Of a DNA stretch of 64,000 nt, positions 13,393-25,742 are shown piece after piece. Below the pieces are notes generated by a model that was not told the origin of the DNA, ran no database searches, and was given only the letters and a program-made list of their open reading frames with translations. The stretch is from positions 75,585,697 to 75,649,696 of the forward strand of contig NC_059072.1 in NCBI RefSeq assembly GCF_020497125.1, read 5' to 3'. The position numbers and the translations under genes were made by a program. The DNA comes from Mauremys mutica (taxonomy: Eukaryota; Chordata; Testudines; Geoemydidae). Numbering within the stretch: the first letter of the stretch is position 1; every line of letters starts with the position of its first letter.

Positions 13393-14310
13393 TGTCAAGA
13401 CTGAATCCCCACTCTGTCACTCCAAGTGCAGAAAGTGGGGTCCTGCAAGGATTCTAAAAATTAATACTTGCCACTCCTGGCTCGGATTAAACTCCCAAGG
13501 TTACAGCTTTTCTCTGACCTTCGCTTGGTAAATGGTGCCACCACCCAAATGCAAAAAACAAACAAACAAACAAAAAATCCTTGGACCCAGGAAGGGGCAC
13601 TTGGGAATTCCTCCCTGTGGGGTACCCTCCAGCCCTTTCATCCCCCTCCCCCCGGGGAAGAGCTGAGAAATAAAACAAAGGAAATTAGCTGTTCCCTCCC
13701 CAGCTAATCAAACAGCATACGCACGTCCCTCTTAGGATACCAAAAATCCAATCCTGTTCTTAAAAAAGGTAAATTTTATTAAAAACAAAAAGAAAGAAAA
13801 TACATCTGGATCTTAGGCTTTTTGCTAGATTTTAAAAGAAACAATTACAAAAATTAAGCACCCAAAATAGCTTTCTTGGGGGTTCAGCTTAAAGGTTACA
13901 AGGAAACAAAAGCATCAGGGGTTAGCACAGAGGAGATCCACAAGTCAAAATAAGAAATTAACCTGATAGTGTCTAACTAAACTTTCCATATTCAAATTAT
14001 TTCTTCTAGGTATGGAAGATACTTTTTCATACCTGGTTCAAACCTTACATAGCATTCCTGCTTATAGCATTCCTGCTCTATGTCCCTGAAGTCCTAAGAA
14101 CAACAGACAAAGGGAAAGTCCCCCCCCCCACCATTTTAAAAAGTTCTACCTTCCCATTGGCAGTTTTGGTCAGGTGCCTACTTCTTTTCTTTTACCTGTG
14201 GGCTTGTTAACCCTTTATAGGTAAAGCAAGCAGAGAAGAGACCAAGAGGGATTTTACAGCTAACTGGCTGTCTGGGTGTCCATCAAAGGGAGCTACTCCA
14301 TACCCCCCTT
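13393..14310 (-). mobile_element. LTR of an endogenous retrovirus-like element, minus orientation
   Basis: The left edge begins TGTCAAGACTG, so on the minus strand the element would end ...CTTGACA, the expected CA terminus. On that strand CTATAAAGGG (complement of 14211-14220) can be a TATA box, and AATAAA (complement of 13775-13780) a poly(A) signal about 435 bases downstream. The layout and the phrases around 14170-14220 resemble a known turtle LTR whose start reads TGTCATAA. A small tandem duplication (ATAGCATTCCTGCT twice) lies at about 14050-14080. The right edge is estimated. No internal retroviral genes flank it. Confidence 0.55.
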
Positions 14311-14775
14311 CATGTATCAGCTATTGGTATTAGCAGTGGAATATTAAGCAGTGGTAACTGTGCTTCGGTATGTTGGAACGAGATTGCTTATTTCATTAAA
14401 ACCTTAATTTGTTTTTTATGGGGAAATACCAGAGGCTGTAGCAATTATACTTGTAAGATTGGGAGAAAAGGTGCTTCGATGAAAACCTTGCAAATGAGAT
14501 TGTCACTACACATTTAGTTATTCCTTTGTGAATCATCTTCAGTTGAATTTGCATGATTACAGCAGACCCAGAAAACCTTTTACAACAATTATCAAATGAT
14601 GCCACCATATTATCTGCTGGAGATAATGCGTACATTTATCCCCAAACCTCTCACTGCTGATTCTGCCCTCTTAAATCCACATCCTTTCCCTCCATTACCC
14701 TTAAAGGTGACCTACAGTTCCCTAGAGAAAATACTGAGGGACTGCATTCTTGTAATGCACATGTCAAAAGGGCCT
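14311..14775. other. Non-coding DNA
   Basis: No gene recognised. Confidence 0.5.
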
Positions 14776-14779
14776 CTCA

Positions 14780-14930
14780 TTTAAGCTCAGATCCTGCTAT
14801 CACTGAAGTCAGTGGGAGTTTTTGCTACAGGTTTAGGGTTCAACTTTGCAAGGCACACAGCACCCACAGCTTCGACTGAAGTCCGTGGGAACTGCAGGAA
14901 GTGCTTAACACATCTCAAGATCAAGCCCTC
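14780..14930. repeat. Degenerate interspersed repeat (ACTGAAGTCAGTGGGAG type)
   Basis: Two copies of a similar phrase face each other (CACTGAAGTCAGTGGGAGTT near 14802 and GACTGAAGTCCGTGGGAACT near 14875). These phrases recur in reptile foldback repeats. Boundaries are uncertain and there is no coding. Confidence 0.35.
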
Positions 14931-14958
14931 ATTTGGAAGCATGATTGATCCCTTATAC

Positions 14959-15174
14959 CAGGGATTGGCAACCTTTGGCACGCGACCAGCCAGGCATCCA
15001 GCACATCCCTCGGCCCGCGCTGTTTCCCGCAGCCGCCATTGGCCTGGGACGGCGAATGGCGGCCCGTGGGAGCCGCAATCGGCCGAACCTGTGAATGCGG
15101 CAGGTAAACAAACCGGCCCAGCCCACCAGGGGGCTTACCCTGGCGGGCCATGTGCCAAAGGTTGCCAATCCCTG
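14959..15174. mobile_element. 216-bp hAT-type MITE with target-site duplication
   Basis: The element starts CAGGGATTGGCAACCTTTGG and ends with its complement (CCAAAGGTTGCCAATCCCTG), giving terminal inverted repeats of at least 20 bp. It is flanked by CCTTATAC (14951-14958) and CCTTATAT (15175-15182), an 8-bp duplication with one mismatch, the hAT length. The GC-rich inside also folds back. It shares its interior with the fragment at 44502-44602. The frames crossing it on both strands are artefacts of the palindrome. Confidence 0.9.
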
Positions 15175-15182
15175 CCTTATAT

Positions 15183-16558
15183 CTTGCACAGGAAAATGTG
15201 AACAACCTGGATAATTGGAAGTCAAAGAGACCTGAATATAGTTCTCTACATCTCACCTGGTACCTCTTAAAAAAATCACAAACCAAAATCCACTCTGACC
15301 TATCAGAGTGCTTTCTGAAGGTATTGGTGTGGAAAGCTGAATCTTGAGCTGTATTAACTAAGGGAGTCTCCGCCTTGCAATTAATATTGTTAGAGAAAAG
15401 TATTCTTGCAGTCGATAGAGAATTTATTGAGACTGGCTCAAGGAAAATTGCTCTAAGAAAATCTGAAATTGCACTGTAGGCCTTTTCTTTGTGGGGGTGG
15501 AAGGGTGTTGAGGGAAATCAGTAAAGTTCCATGGCACAATGTAATTTTTCTTTCAGCTTGTGAAAGTGGTTAGCAGCTGCTCATTGCCCTTAGCAGTTTG
15601 TTTTTAATTGACAAGGTTTCCATCCCCAGAGCTTTGAGTTGCACAGTGCTGTCTCACTAGGCTAGACTGGATATGTGTAGTTAGTCTTGGAAGGATTAGA
15701 TTTTTATCAGTGAATGTTGATAAATGTTGATTTCATCATACAAACATAAATGGATAAAAATATTTCCATAGATGGTGATAGAAATTTACAGGAAGGCAAA
15801 GTAAGAAAAATGCTGCTTGGAGTTTGATTTAAAACTTGCAACCAAAGTCTCAGATATTCCGAGGTAAGTATTAAAGTGTTATGTAAGAGACACTGTTGTT
15901 TCTGAAACATAAATTATTAAAGCAGCTATAGGCCTCAATAATACTTGTATAATAAAGGACTACTGAATTACCATTGTTGAAGAGAAATAAAACACTTGAG
16001 TGAAAGAACACACATTTTAAAACAAGCTGTATCACCACAACTTGATTTACTTTTGCCTTATTTCACATGTATTTCATAGTCATACACCCTGCATTTTTTT
16101 CTTTTTGTAACACATACTGCCGGAGGGGGAAAATGCAGAAAATATGCAAAGACCAGTTTAAAAGGTGGTGGTATTGGACTAGATTGGCTGCTCCATGCAT
16201 AGATGTAACTTAAGGGTGTACCTTTTTTATTTTTTTTCTTACATATATAGGGCTGTCTTCTGAAGTTTTAATGTGGTTCATAGTTCAAAGCAGCTATTGT
16301 ACTCAACTGATTTGATGCATAGGATTTGACACCTCTAACAGAATATTGATGAAAGTATCCTAGCAGTATGTTTGCTAAAATGAATTTGATATTTTTTACA
16401 ATAATTTATGTACAGTTGAAGTGTATTTTTGAAAATAACATTGCTGATAAATTTGTGGTGGCTGAACTAAAAATAAGAGGGACTTTAAAAGGAAATACTA
16501 CAGAAACTTGCATTTCAAAGAAAACTTTGTTGTATGTTTCTTCAAAAACGTTGGTGTT
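15183..16558. other. Non-coding DNA
   Basis: AT-rich, no recognisable gene or repeat. Confidence 0.55.
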
Positions 16559-16559
16559 T

Positions 16560-17426
16560 TAACACGTCAGGGCAACCCAGGATCTCCCCCAGCCCTTCCT
16601 CAAGGCCCTGCTCCTTCCCCAAAGCCCCATCCCACTCACTCCATCTCTCCCTCTCTCCGTCACTCTCTCTCCCCCACCCTCATTCACTTTGTCTGGGCTG
16701 GGTTAGGGGTTTGGGAGGAGATGTGGGCTCTGGGCTGGAGCTGAGGGGTTCACAATGTGAGAGGGAGCTCTGGGCTGATCCTGGGGCAGGGGGCTGGGTT
16801 GCAGGAGGGGGTGAGGGGTGCAAGCTCTGGGAGGGAGTTGGGGTGCAGGGGGGGCCTCTGGGCTGGGACACAGTGTTGGGGTGCAGGAGGGGTTTGGGGT
16901 GCTGGCTCTGGGAGGGGGCTCACAGCTGGTTTGGGGTGCTGGCTCTGGAAGGAGGCTCAGTGCTGGGGCTTAGAGTGTGGCCTCCCGCTGGGCAGCACTT
17001 ACCTCTGGTGGCTCCCGGTTGGCGTTGTAGCATGGTTGCCGCTAAGGCAGGATCCCTGCCTAACCCGGCCCCGTGCCACTCCCCAAAGGGGCCAATGTGC
17101 CCCTGTGGGGTGGGAGGTGGGCGGCATGTGACTCTGCACATTGTCCCTCTCTTCAAGCACCGCCCCTGCAGCTCATATTGGAAACAGCTCCCCATTCCCG
17201 GCCACTGGGAGCTGCGGGGGCGGTGCTTGCAGGCAGGAGCAGCACACAAAGGGAGACCTCTGCCCTCCTACCCCCAGGGTTGGGATGGCCGCTTCCGGGA
17301 GCGTCATGGGGTCATGGCAGGCAGGGAGCCTGTCTTAGTGGCTGCCCCACTGTCGGAATTCATGATCAACTGGGAGATCCTCTAGGATCAACTAGATGAT
17401 CGCAGTCAACCGGTTGGTGATCACTG
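16560..17426. mobile_element. GC-rich non-autonomous repeat, probably hAT-derived
   Basis: A sharp change to GC-rich sequence contains many diverged copies of GGGGCTCTGGGCTGG / GCAGGAGGGG-type units (16690-16990), then a CAGCTCATATTGG ... CCACTGGGAGCTGCGG inverted pair (about 17165-17220), and ends in GTCAACCGGTTGGTGATCACTG. That right end resembles a turtle hAT-like terminus. I could not match a left inverted repeat. The 283-codon frame at 16534-17385 and its overlapping rivals on both strands arise from stop-poor GC-rich repeats and are not a gene. Confidence 0.5.
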
Positions 17427-17824
17427 TGTTAACCTATGTTCCTACATGCAAGTTTTAACCAGTTTTTAATCCTTTGTTTTCCCCTCTACTCTCTGTGGGT
17501 AAACTGCCACAGTGTGGGTAAAAGGCCAATCCATGCTGCTTTAAAAACCTAAGCGGGAGTGGGTTTTGCATTGTTTAACTTCAGAAACTACTCGTTATCC
17601 CTTTCTAAGAAAATGTGCCTCTGTACTCCCCAAGGAGGCAAAAATGTGGATAAGAGAGCATGTGTACTGGCTGAAGAATCCAGTCTTCCCTCAGCACATT
17701 GCCCTAGGATGTGGGCTGCTATGGGTACAGGAGACGTGGGGGAAGGAAAATTCAATTCTGTTGTGAAAGTAAAGGATGGTTGTGATATTACCTGAGGAAA
17801 ATGTTTGAATGATGTTAACAAATT
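17427..17824. other. Non-coding spacer
   Basis: No gene recognised. Confidence 0.5.
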
Positions 17825-18886
17825 AGGGCTTGTCAAGCGATTAAAAAAATTAATCGCAATTAATTGCATGATTAATTGCACTGTTAATAATAGAATACCA
17901 TTTATTTAAACATTTTTGGATGATTTCCACATTTTCAAATATATTGATTTCAGTTACCAAACAGAATACAAAGTGTACAGTGCTCACTTTATATTTATTT
18001 TTATTACAATTATTTGCACTTAAAAAATCAAAATAAATAGCATTTTTCAATTCTATTAATACAAGTATTGTAGTGCAGTCTCTTTATCATGAAAGTTGAA
18101 CTTACAAATGCAGAATTATGTACCAACAAAAACCTGCACGAAAAAATATAAAAATTTTAGAGCCTGCAGGTCTACTCAGTCCTACTTCTTGTTCAGCCAA
18201 TCTCCCAGACAAACAAATGTGTTTACATTTACAAGAGATAATGCTGCTTGCTTCTTATTTACAGTGTCACCAGAAAGTGAGAACAGGCATTTGCATAGCA
18301 CTATTGTAGTCAGCACTGTAAGGTATTTACGTGCCAGATATGCTAAACATTTGTATGCCCCTTCATGCTTCAACCACCATTCCAGGGGACATGCATCCAT
18401 GCTGATGACAGGTTCTGCTTGATAATGATCCAAGGTAGTGTGGACCGACTCATATTAATTTTCATTGTCTGAGTTAGATGCCACCAGTCAGATTGGCTGA
18501 ACAAGAAGTAAGACTGAGTGGACTTGTAGGCTCTGAAGTTTTACATTGTTTTGTTTTTGAGTGCAGTTATGTGACACAAAAAGTCTACATTTGTAAGTTG
18601 CACTTTTAAAACAGAGATTGCACTACAGTACTTGTATGAGGTGAATTGAAAAATACTATTTTATCATTTTTACATTGCAAATATTTGTAATAAAAATAAT
18701 ATACACTTTGATTTAAATTACAACACAGAATGCAATTTAAATGAAAATGTAGAAAAACATCCAAAATATTTAATACATTTCAATTGCTATTCTATTGTTT
18801 TAACAGTGCGATTAAAACTGTGATTAATTGCGATTAATTTTTTTTTAGTAAATCGCATGACTTAACTACTATTAATTGACAGCCTT
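17825..18886 (-). mobile_element. Palindromic hAT-type element with long inverted arms
   Basis: The left arm (17825-18213) and right arm (18489-18886) are diverged inverted copies of each other over nearly 400 bp. The outer ends read AGGGCTTGTCAAGCGATTAA and, complemented, AAGGCTGTCAATTAATAG. Both arms then share ACTGTTAA...AATAGAATA, ATTTTTGGATG, ATTGTAGTGCAGTCTCT-like and TACTTCTTGTTCAGCCAAT. The loop holds the C-terminus of a transposase read on the minus strand (separate entry). The innermost part of the right arm again carries GATTGGCTGAACAAGAAGTAA, the same coding end and stop, now on the plus strand. No clear 8-bp target duplication was found. Confidence 0.85.
18182..18433 (-). pseudogene. 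C-terminal fragment of a hAT (ZBED-like) transposase
   Basis: The minus-strand frame of 83 residues (ATG-less at its edge; upstream codons toward 18480 continue in related frames) carries PLEWWLKHEG near residues 16-25, LARKYL near 33-38, and ends FSLSGDTVNKKQAALSLVNVNTFVCLGDWLNKK. The PLxWW, ARKYL, FSxSGxxVxxxRxxL pattern is the hAT C-terminal dimerisation domain seen in ZBED1-like proteins. A full transposase is about 600 residues, so this is roughly the last seventh. The DDE catalytic residues are not present. Thr-Ser-x-Pro-Cys-Glu-Arg, usual before FS, is degraded to TIVLCKCLFS. Confidence 0.8.
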
Positions 18887-18902
18887 ATAAAAAATGAATA
18901 GA

Positions 18903-19102
18903 AGTGTAGCCAGGATGGAAGGAGTTCTCACCTGAGTTCTTATGAGCGTCTTGGATGGGACTGTACTCAGGGTGGCTATTCCCTCCCGCCACTGTGGCTA
19001 TACTATATTTTTAGCACACCAGCTCAGTCAGAGCTAGTGCAGGTATGTCTCCTTAAGCTGAAACTGACACCTCCAGCTTGAAGTGTAGACATACCTGCTG
19101 TT
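18903..19102. mobile_element. MITE with GTGTAGACATACC end
   Basis: Begins GAAGTGTAGCCAGGATGG and ends AAGTGTAGACATACCTGC, with CTCAGTCAGAGCTAGTGCAG inside. It is a recognisable turtle miniature element. The terminal inverted match is weak, so the boundaries are approximate. Confidence 0.5.
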
Positions 19103-19104
19103 TG

Positions 19105-22100
19105 TGTTGCTCCCTCTTGAAGTTTTGTTTCCACTGTGAAATTTGTTTGGCTGTATAATGTATTAATAGCCAAGACTGGGATTCCAATATGTAATTAATA
19201 TGTACATCGCATAACCTTGATAGCGATTTAGAACGAATATAAAAAACTGTATAGCTGGATCTCAGTTTGATTTTCAGTCTTTTCCAATGTGGTGGCTAGT
19301 GTGAATGTTACCTGTGCTGGATGGAAAATCAGATCTGCACAACTGTTGGTGACTGTATCTCTACCTTCTGGGCCGCAGCGGTGAAATTGGGCATCCTAAC
19401 TTAGGATCAGAAAGTCAAGTTTGCTTCTTTTTGTATGCATTGTCACCAGTAATAAAGATCATGCAGGACAAATTATGTACTAGGTTACACGTGTGTGAGC
19501 CTGTTGCCTTCAGCAAGATTGGTATTTGGGACTTAGTGATGCACAAGAAGGAATAGACTCTATCTGAGGAATAGACTCATAGCTCTATTGGCTGTGCAGA
19601 GGAGTTAAAAAGCAGGAAAATCATTCTTCAGTCCAAGTGAATAGCTAGAACTCTGTATACACATAAGGAACTGATTTGTTGAGTATGAAGCTATCACTTT
19701 TTGCATAGTGGCATTTTTGCACTTCAGAATGAATAGACTTGGGAAGCCCTTCATCTTAATTAAATCTTTCTTTCCCACAGTGAAAGAGGTAGTTCCGACC
19801 ATCCTATTGAGATCTTGTTTAATATTTGATAATGGAGGAATTCTATTTAGAGCATGTAATTGAGAAGATTTGTGGATAAACAAATTCCAAGACATTTCAG
19901 TGCGTTTTCTTCCACTTAAATCTCCAATTGTTTCTGCTATTTTGAATATTTTCAGCACATTATAACTGAGGTTTTACCTTTTATCAGCACGTACCTGAAA
20001 CCCGGACCACTTTCTCAATTTAATACATACTGTTCAGCATTAGGAAGCAACTTTTAAAAAAGTACTATGTAATAGACTTACAACTTTATAAATTAGCTTC
20101 CAACTGACCGATGGGTGTACCTCTAATCCTACTGTCAATATGGATGAGATGAGTATACTAGTGAAACACATAAAAGGATGAGGGCATTCCTGCAGAGACT
20201 GTGTTCCCAGTTTAGTTAGTCAAAGGCAATATTAGTTACTACTTATAACTTAGTATTCTTGACATACAGTAGCAGTGTTCTCCATTATATATGCTTCCAG
20301 TTCCAACAACTTCAGCAAAATGGTTAATTGATGTGTCTGGACTCACAAAACTTTATCCTGTTTGAATTGTGTGTGTCTGATAAACACACTTTCTGCGACT
20401 TTTCCACTTTGGGAACACTCATAGTTTGTTATGCTAATAACGTATTATTGAATTGAAATTGCTTCTGTAATATGCCAGTGGGCAATCTGTATAGTTTAAC
20501 ATGGAGAGCTAAAAAAAGGTTCTTCTGGTATCTGGAAAAACTCTGTCTCTTGAAATGAGACCTTGACATTTGAGAATTTTAATAACTTTTAAGGGTCTTT
20601 CACTTAGAAATGCATGAATCAATCTTAATAATCATGCAGATTTCATCAGGAAAAGATATTACTCTTCTTGGATACTGAAAGCTATTCACAGTCCTTGAGC
20701 AATGAGATGTAATCACTCTGCCCTAAAAAACATTGGGGTGGGGGCTGCCTCGATTATCATGAGGTTTAACAATAGATACCAGCTAAGGAAAATAATGGTT
20801 CCCCAATTGCTTCTAAGTACTCTCAAGGAAACTAACTAGAATGTGTTTTGGTTAATAATTTAACTTTAATGCATTTCCTGAAACCAGTCTCAGAATTGTT
20901 GAACTCCTGCACTCAGGGGATAAGCATTTGTGACCTAAAGGAGTGCGTGTGGAAGGTGGGGTGGGAGAAGATGAAACTAGCAGATAAAAAAGAGCTTCAG
21001 GACCACAGGAATACCCTGTCCCACAGGGTAGATCATAGGAAATGTTCCTTCCCTCCTCCCCTCTCTTGACTACACAAGAGAAGCTAGGTTCAGAGAGAAG
21101 CAGCTATCCTGTGAGAGGGCAATGACGTGTGCCTAAGAGTGGTAGTATGCACTATAACCGAGTCAATTGTGCCCTTCCAGAATAAGACTGGAACCAGGGA
21201 AAGAAGTACTTGAAAGTACCCCTGTGTGCTTCCCTCACAAATATTCTGGTGCAGGGTCTGGTTGCCTCCCATAGAAGAGGCAGCAGGTGTAGTCCACAAA
21301 CACTTTGCCTCCCTCAAGAGCCATGCATATCTTGAGGAATCCATTAGAAACTAGTGCCTAGCTGCTAGCTGCCTCTGAAACTCTGAACTGTATGTTGGGT
21401 AATTGTGGCATGAGGTGTGGGGGTAGGAGTGGCAAAATCATCCTAAAAGTGAGGCAGGGGGTTATGGCCCCCTGACTTCCCTCCATTCTGGCGCCCCTGG
21501 TGTGAGGGTAGAAATGATTTTTAGTTTTGATTTTAAAGCTGCTGATAGCTTTTCAGGAGAGCTTGCTAAGTACTGGGGAGGGTAACAATTATCATCCCAC
21601 GAGGTCCATCACTCTCCACATGTGAATTCTTGATTCTTGATTCTAAGGAATCACCTTAGAAGTATGGAGGAGGTGGGTAAGGAAGGAGAGAGACCATGCC
21701 ATAGAAGCTCCTAACTCCTTTTATTAATGGGGAATCAGCTCTCTTCTTCCCTCCCATGTCGATGTATATCTCGCAGAATCTCTTCATAGCTATCTTGACA
21801 GGAATTCTAATGTTCAGTATTGTTTTAATTTGATTTCTCTGCTCTAACATCAAACTTGTATTTTAGTTGATCTAATTTGAATTGGATCAGTGTCTTGTAT
21901 TTGGGGAAAATATGGCTTGGTATTTTTGAGTCTGGCTTTCTTTGCAAAACCTTTAATATCAAAGTTAACTGCCTGCTGAGCTTTGCATTGATAAGCAATC
22001 CAAATTCTTGTCATTGTATTGTATTGCATTGCTGCCATGTTACACAAAAGTGTCTGAAAATGTCTAGCTGGGAATTGGTTAGAATGTTCCAATGTCTTGG

Positions 22101-25100
22101 TAATCCTCTTCTTCTTTTTAAGGGAAATTGTGCTTATTAAGTATAATAACATTGTCAGTAAGCATAAATAACATGCTGTCAGGAAATAACTTAAGAAAAG
22201 TGTATAGTAGGCCATGTTCAAATTGTAGAGGAAAGGAAATTCTTGGCGAGAAATTTAGGAATGTTTCCATTTATGACTTTCTGTAAACATTTTTTTAAAG
22301 GCAAAATAATTCATGCACTTATTTGCTTCTCAAGTTATTAAATATCTTAGTCCTTTTTTGTAAATTATCAGATTTTATTTTTGTTGACTTTAAACCCAAT
22401 AAATGTGGGATCTGGCAAAGACCTTGTCTGTTTTGGATACATTACTTTGGGTTACTTTGGTTACTGTGTGTACTCCACATGGCTTGAGGCACAGTCAGGA
22501 GTTCCTATCAGACAAACCAACAAATGAGGAGATAAGGCTATGCTTAACAAATATGTAAAGTAAATGACTGTGGACTCATTTATCTGACTGCTCTTGTACA
22601 TGTGCATTAAAGTACATAATGAATAGCTGCACCATGGGTTCATGTAAGGTTTAACATTCTTAAGTTATTTTTTCATCAAAAGAATGAATAACTTTTATGT
22701 GTATAAATCAAAAGATTAGTTTGTGCGTGTAGCATAGAAGTAAAATGCCTGAATCCCCTTATGGCTAGTCCACAGATAATAGCCTACTATTTCTGGCAGA
22801 TAATGGAATTAATCTTTTAGTGGTAGAGATGTGTGCTTTTTTTGCTTAAAAACCCCCAACCCTTATGTATGACTTGTGGTGTAGGGGTCATTATATTAGT
22901 ACACGCATGTGGGGGTTCTATATGGGTAGAACGCACTGCATCCCTGACAATGACTGCCAATATGTTGATTACAATTACTTTGACTGCATCAGGCAAAAGG
23001 GAGACAATGTAACTGATTGCTTTATCAGTCATGCTTGAAATCGGGACATACCTGGAAAAGCCTGAGTCCACTAAGGTAGAAATTAGGTGTGTAGGTAAGG
23101 GAAAACATCTGGAAGATGTGGAAGGATTGTTTTCCATTTGTTATTTGAGTTATCATTTTCAGGATCTGGTTAGATTCCCAGCCACTCTTTGATTAGCAAA
23201 CAGAGATAGCTAGGATGGCTTCCTCCCAGCCTCATCAATTCTTGGCAGGGGGCTATTGACAAGATTGTTTCAGATGTTGACCTCACAACGGGGATCCATC
23301 TAGATTAGACTACTGCAGTGTGATTTTTTTAAATAGGGCTGCATGTTAGATCCATTTGGAGACTGAAGCTGGCACAAATGCAGTGACCCACTTGCTATAT
23401 GGTGTTTCCCACCATTGCTCTGGGATCTGCACTGCTATATCTGGGTTTGAATATGGAGCTTAAGGGGTGTGTGTGATAAAGCCCTAAATAGTGTGGGACC
23501 TGCCAACCTGAGAGACCACCAGAGTCTCTATGTGCTGCAGCTGTGATCAAAGGAAGTGCTCAAATTTAAGTTCCATCTGTTTGAAAGAAGAGGGGGCTAC
23601 TATCAGAGCTTTTGATGAGAGCCCCATGACTTTGGAATTTACATGGTCTTCCTTCCTCCTTCCCTGGGCTGGACTAGTCTGAATCTTTAAACTTTTGGGG
23701 GTATGCTGCAAAGGCCATGCATCCTCTTCGGGTAGGGAGGGATGTGTCTCTCTTGCTCTCTTTCAACTTGGTTTTCATCCATGGTCAGTGGGCATTTCAC
23801 TTGCATTTTGTTTTTAAATGAAACCATTTAAAAACAGAGAAAATTGGTTTCAAATAAAACATGCATACCATCTCTCTATTCCCCCCTCATCCAGTCCTTG
23901 TGCCCTGAATGTCATGATACCACAAGGACATGGGGCATTATAAATATCCAAATAAGACATTTAGCTCTCTGCACAGCGCTGCCAGTCCTTGATTTCACAG
24001 CACCATCTGCCTCTTTTTCAGAACAGTAAATGAACAAAATCAGGAATGAGGGGTCTCATGCCATCTTAATATGACTTTCATGTGAGCGAGCACTACAGCT
24101 GCTGCAGGGAAGGTATAGAATCACAGAACCTCAATATTGAGAAGCGAGGCCACGATATGAAGAAGTCTAACTGACTAATCAATATTGGCAGGCTTTCTAC
24201 TGAGCTGGTTGGCTTCAGAGTCTAGTGACTAATAGTGTTCTTCCTGACCTTGAACAGGATGGTAGACTATCTGTTTTCTTTCTAGACAGTGATTTCATTT
24301 TGATTTTTGTCTTCATTGTAGTGAACCAGGAGAAGTATGATAAACAGGAAAACCTGTTGGGGAAATATGCATAATATATTTGACTTTCAAAAAACATTTC
24401 CTTTAGCGTTTTTCTTCTTTGTGCAGTAATTGTGCACATACAAATAAAAAATAGCATGTTCTTCCGTCCAAAAGATGTAGTTTAGAAAATAGTAAGCTTC
24501 TTTTATTTAAAAGGGTATGCTTGACATTTCAATAACATCAAAGTTTTTAGGTTCTGATTGGTAAGATATTTCATCAGAAAATCCAGCAATTCAGATTAAA
24601 TATATTCATTTCTTTGGGCAATGGGTACTGTTTTTTTGCAAGCTTGACCATATTGGGAACTCAGCTAACATAGCTCTGTAGCACAGTTTTAAAAAGAGAT
24701 TCCCATGGTGGTTTTACCTTTGTGCAAATTGTAACTAACTAGGAGGTAGACTCTTTGTACAGAGCTTTGTATAAAGCTTGTACAGAGCTGAGCAAGCTCT
24801 CAGCGCTTAATATGCCGATGAGCTGGTAAAGAAAAAGGAAGCAAGATAAAAAGGCCTTATGTAACTTGAGCTCCTTTGGAAAGGTAGGATTAAAGCAAGG
24901 TGCCACATGGAGAATAAAGCAGATTTAAACTATTAAAGTTGTGGCTTTTTGGGGGGCGGGAGCAGAGGGGACTGAACTAAATTGAGCATGCCCAAGTTTT
25001 AGAGGTTTATTCAAAACTTGTACACATTTACCTAAAAGTTGTCACACACACATTTATAAGCTGCATATATCTTCTCTTCTAGATCCTTTCTGATTTGGTG

Positions 25101-25740
25101 AAGCCACAAACTAATGAACTTGAAGAGGTTGTCAGTTTAACTTTTTTTTTCCCTTTGGTGCTTTTAGTGGCAGTGTAGAGCACGATGCTGCATTCACATA
25201 AAACCACGTAGTGTGAAATAGGAAGCAATGAGTTTTGCTAGGTTCCAAATTCAGACTGCGTGTCGAATTCAAGGCATTGAGCTGATAGTGGTCTAGCTTC
25301 TCACAATTTGAGCTAGACATCTTATTGTGTTCTCCCCTCCATGCTCATTTAGCTGAAATTTGTTATCAGTGTAGGTCACCCTTATGAAGACAAGGCCCCC
25401 ATGCAAACATTGCAGTGGTAATTCTCCACTGGTGTAGCTCCACACGTGGTAGAAATTGGGCAGAAGCTATATTATAGACAGGACTTGGGCATTTTGATCA
25501 CTAAGTTATCTAACTCTAATTTCTATGCTTTGTTGCTCCGTTGTACTTAGGAAAGCACTACAAGGCTTTGTAGTAGAAGGCTCTATCAGGGAAGATATGC
25601 CTACCATCTGAACCTGTGTATGCAGTGGGAGAGATTGAGTGAAATAAAGGAAAGGGGCTATAAAACGGAAGCAACTGTATCTCTCAATTAAAATTGTGAG
25701 AAAGAAAATTGTGAGTTCAGGTTGGGCCACCTGTAGTTAC
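19105..25740. other. Long non-coding stretch, no gene recognised
   Basis: About 6.6 kb of mostly AT-rich DNA with stops in every frame. The longest open frames (117 codons at 19605-19958 minus; 123 codons at 21850-22221 minus; 106 codons at 22817-23137 minus) have no recognisable motif and no splice context I trust. A short CR1-tail-like phrase (ATAGAATCACAGAACCTCA) occurs at about 24116-24134. It is consistent with an intron or intergenic spacer. Confidence 0.55.
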
Positions 25741-25742
25741 AT

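Noticed and set aside
14812..15286. Overlapping frames of 90-129 codons on both strands
   Set aside because: They are products of the palindromic MITE at 14959-15174.
16534..17385. A 283-codon plus-strand open frame
   Set aside because: It lies in a GC-rich repeat with long overlapping frames on both strands, is Gly/Trp/Leu-rich from repeated GGGCTGG units, and has no domain.
22817..23137. A 106-codon minus frame as a host exon
   Set aside because: No recognisable domain, no clear splice sites, and similar lengths arise by chance in this window.
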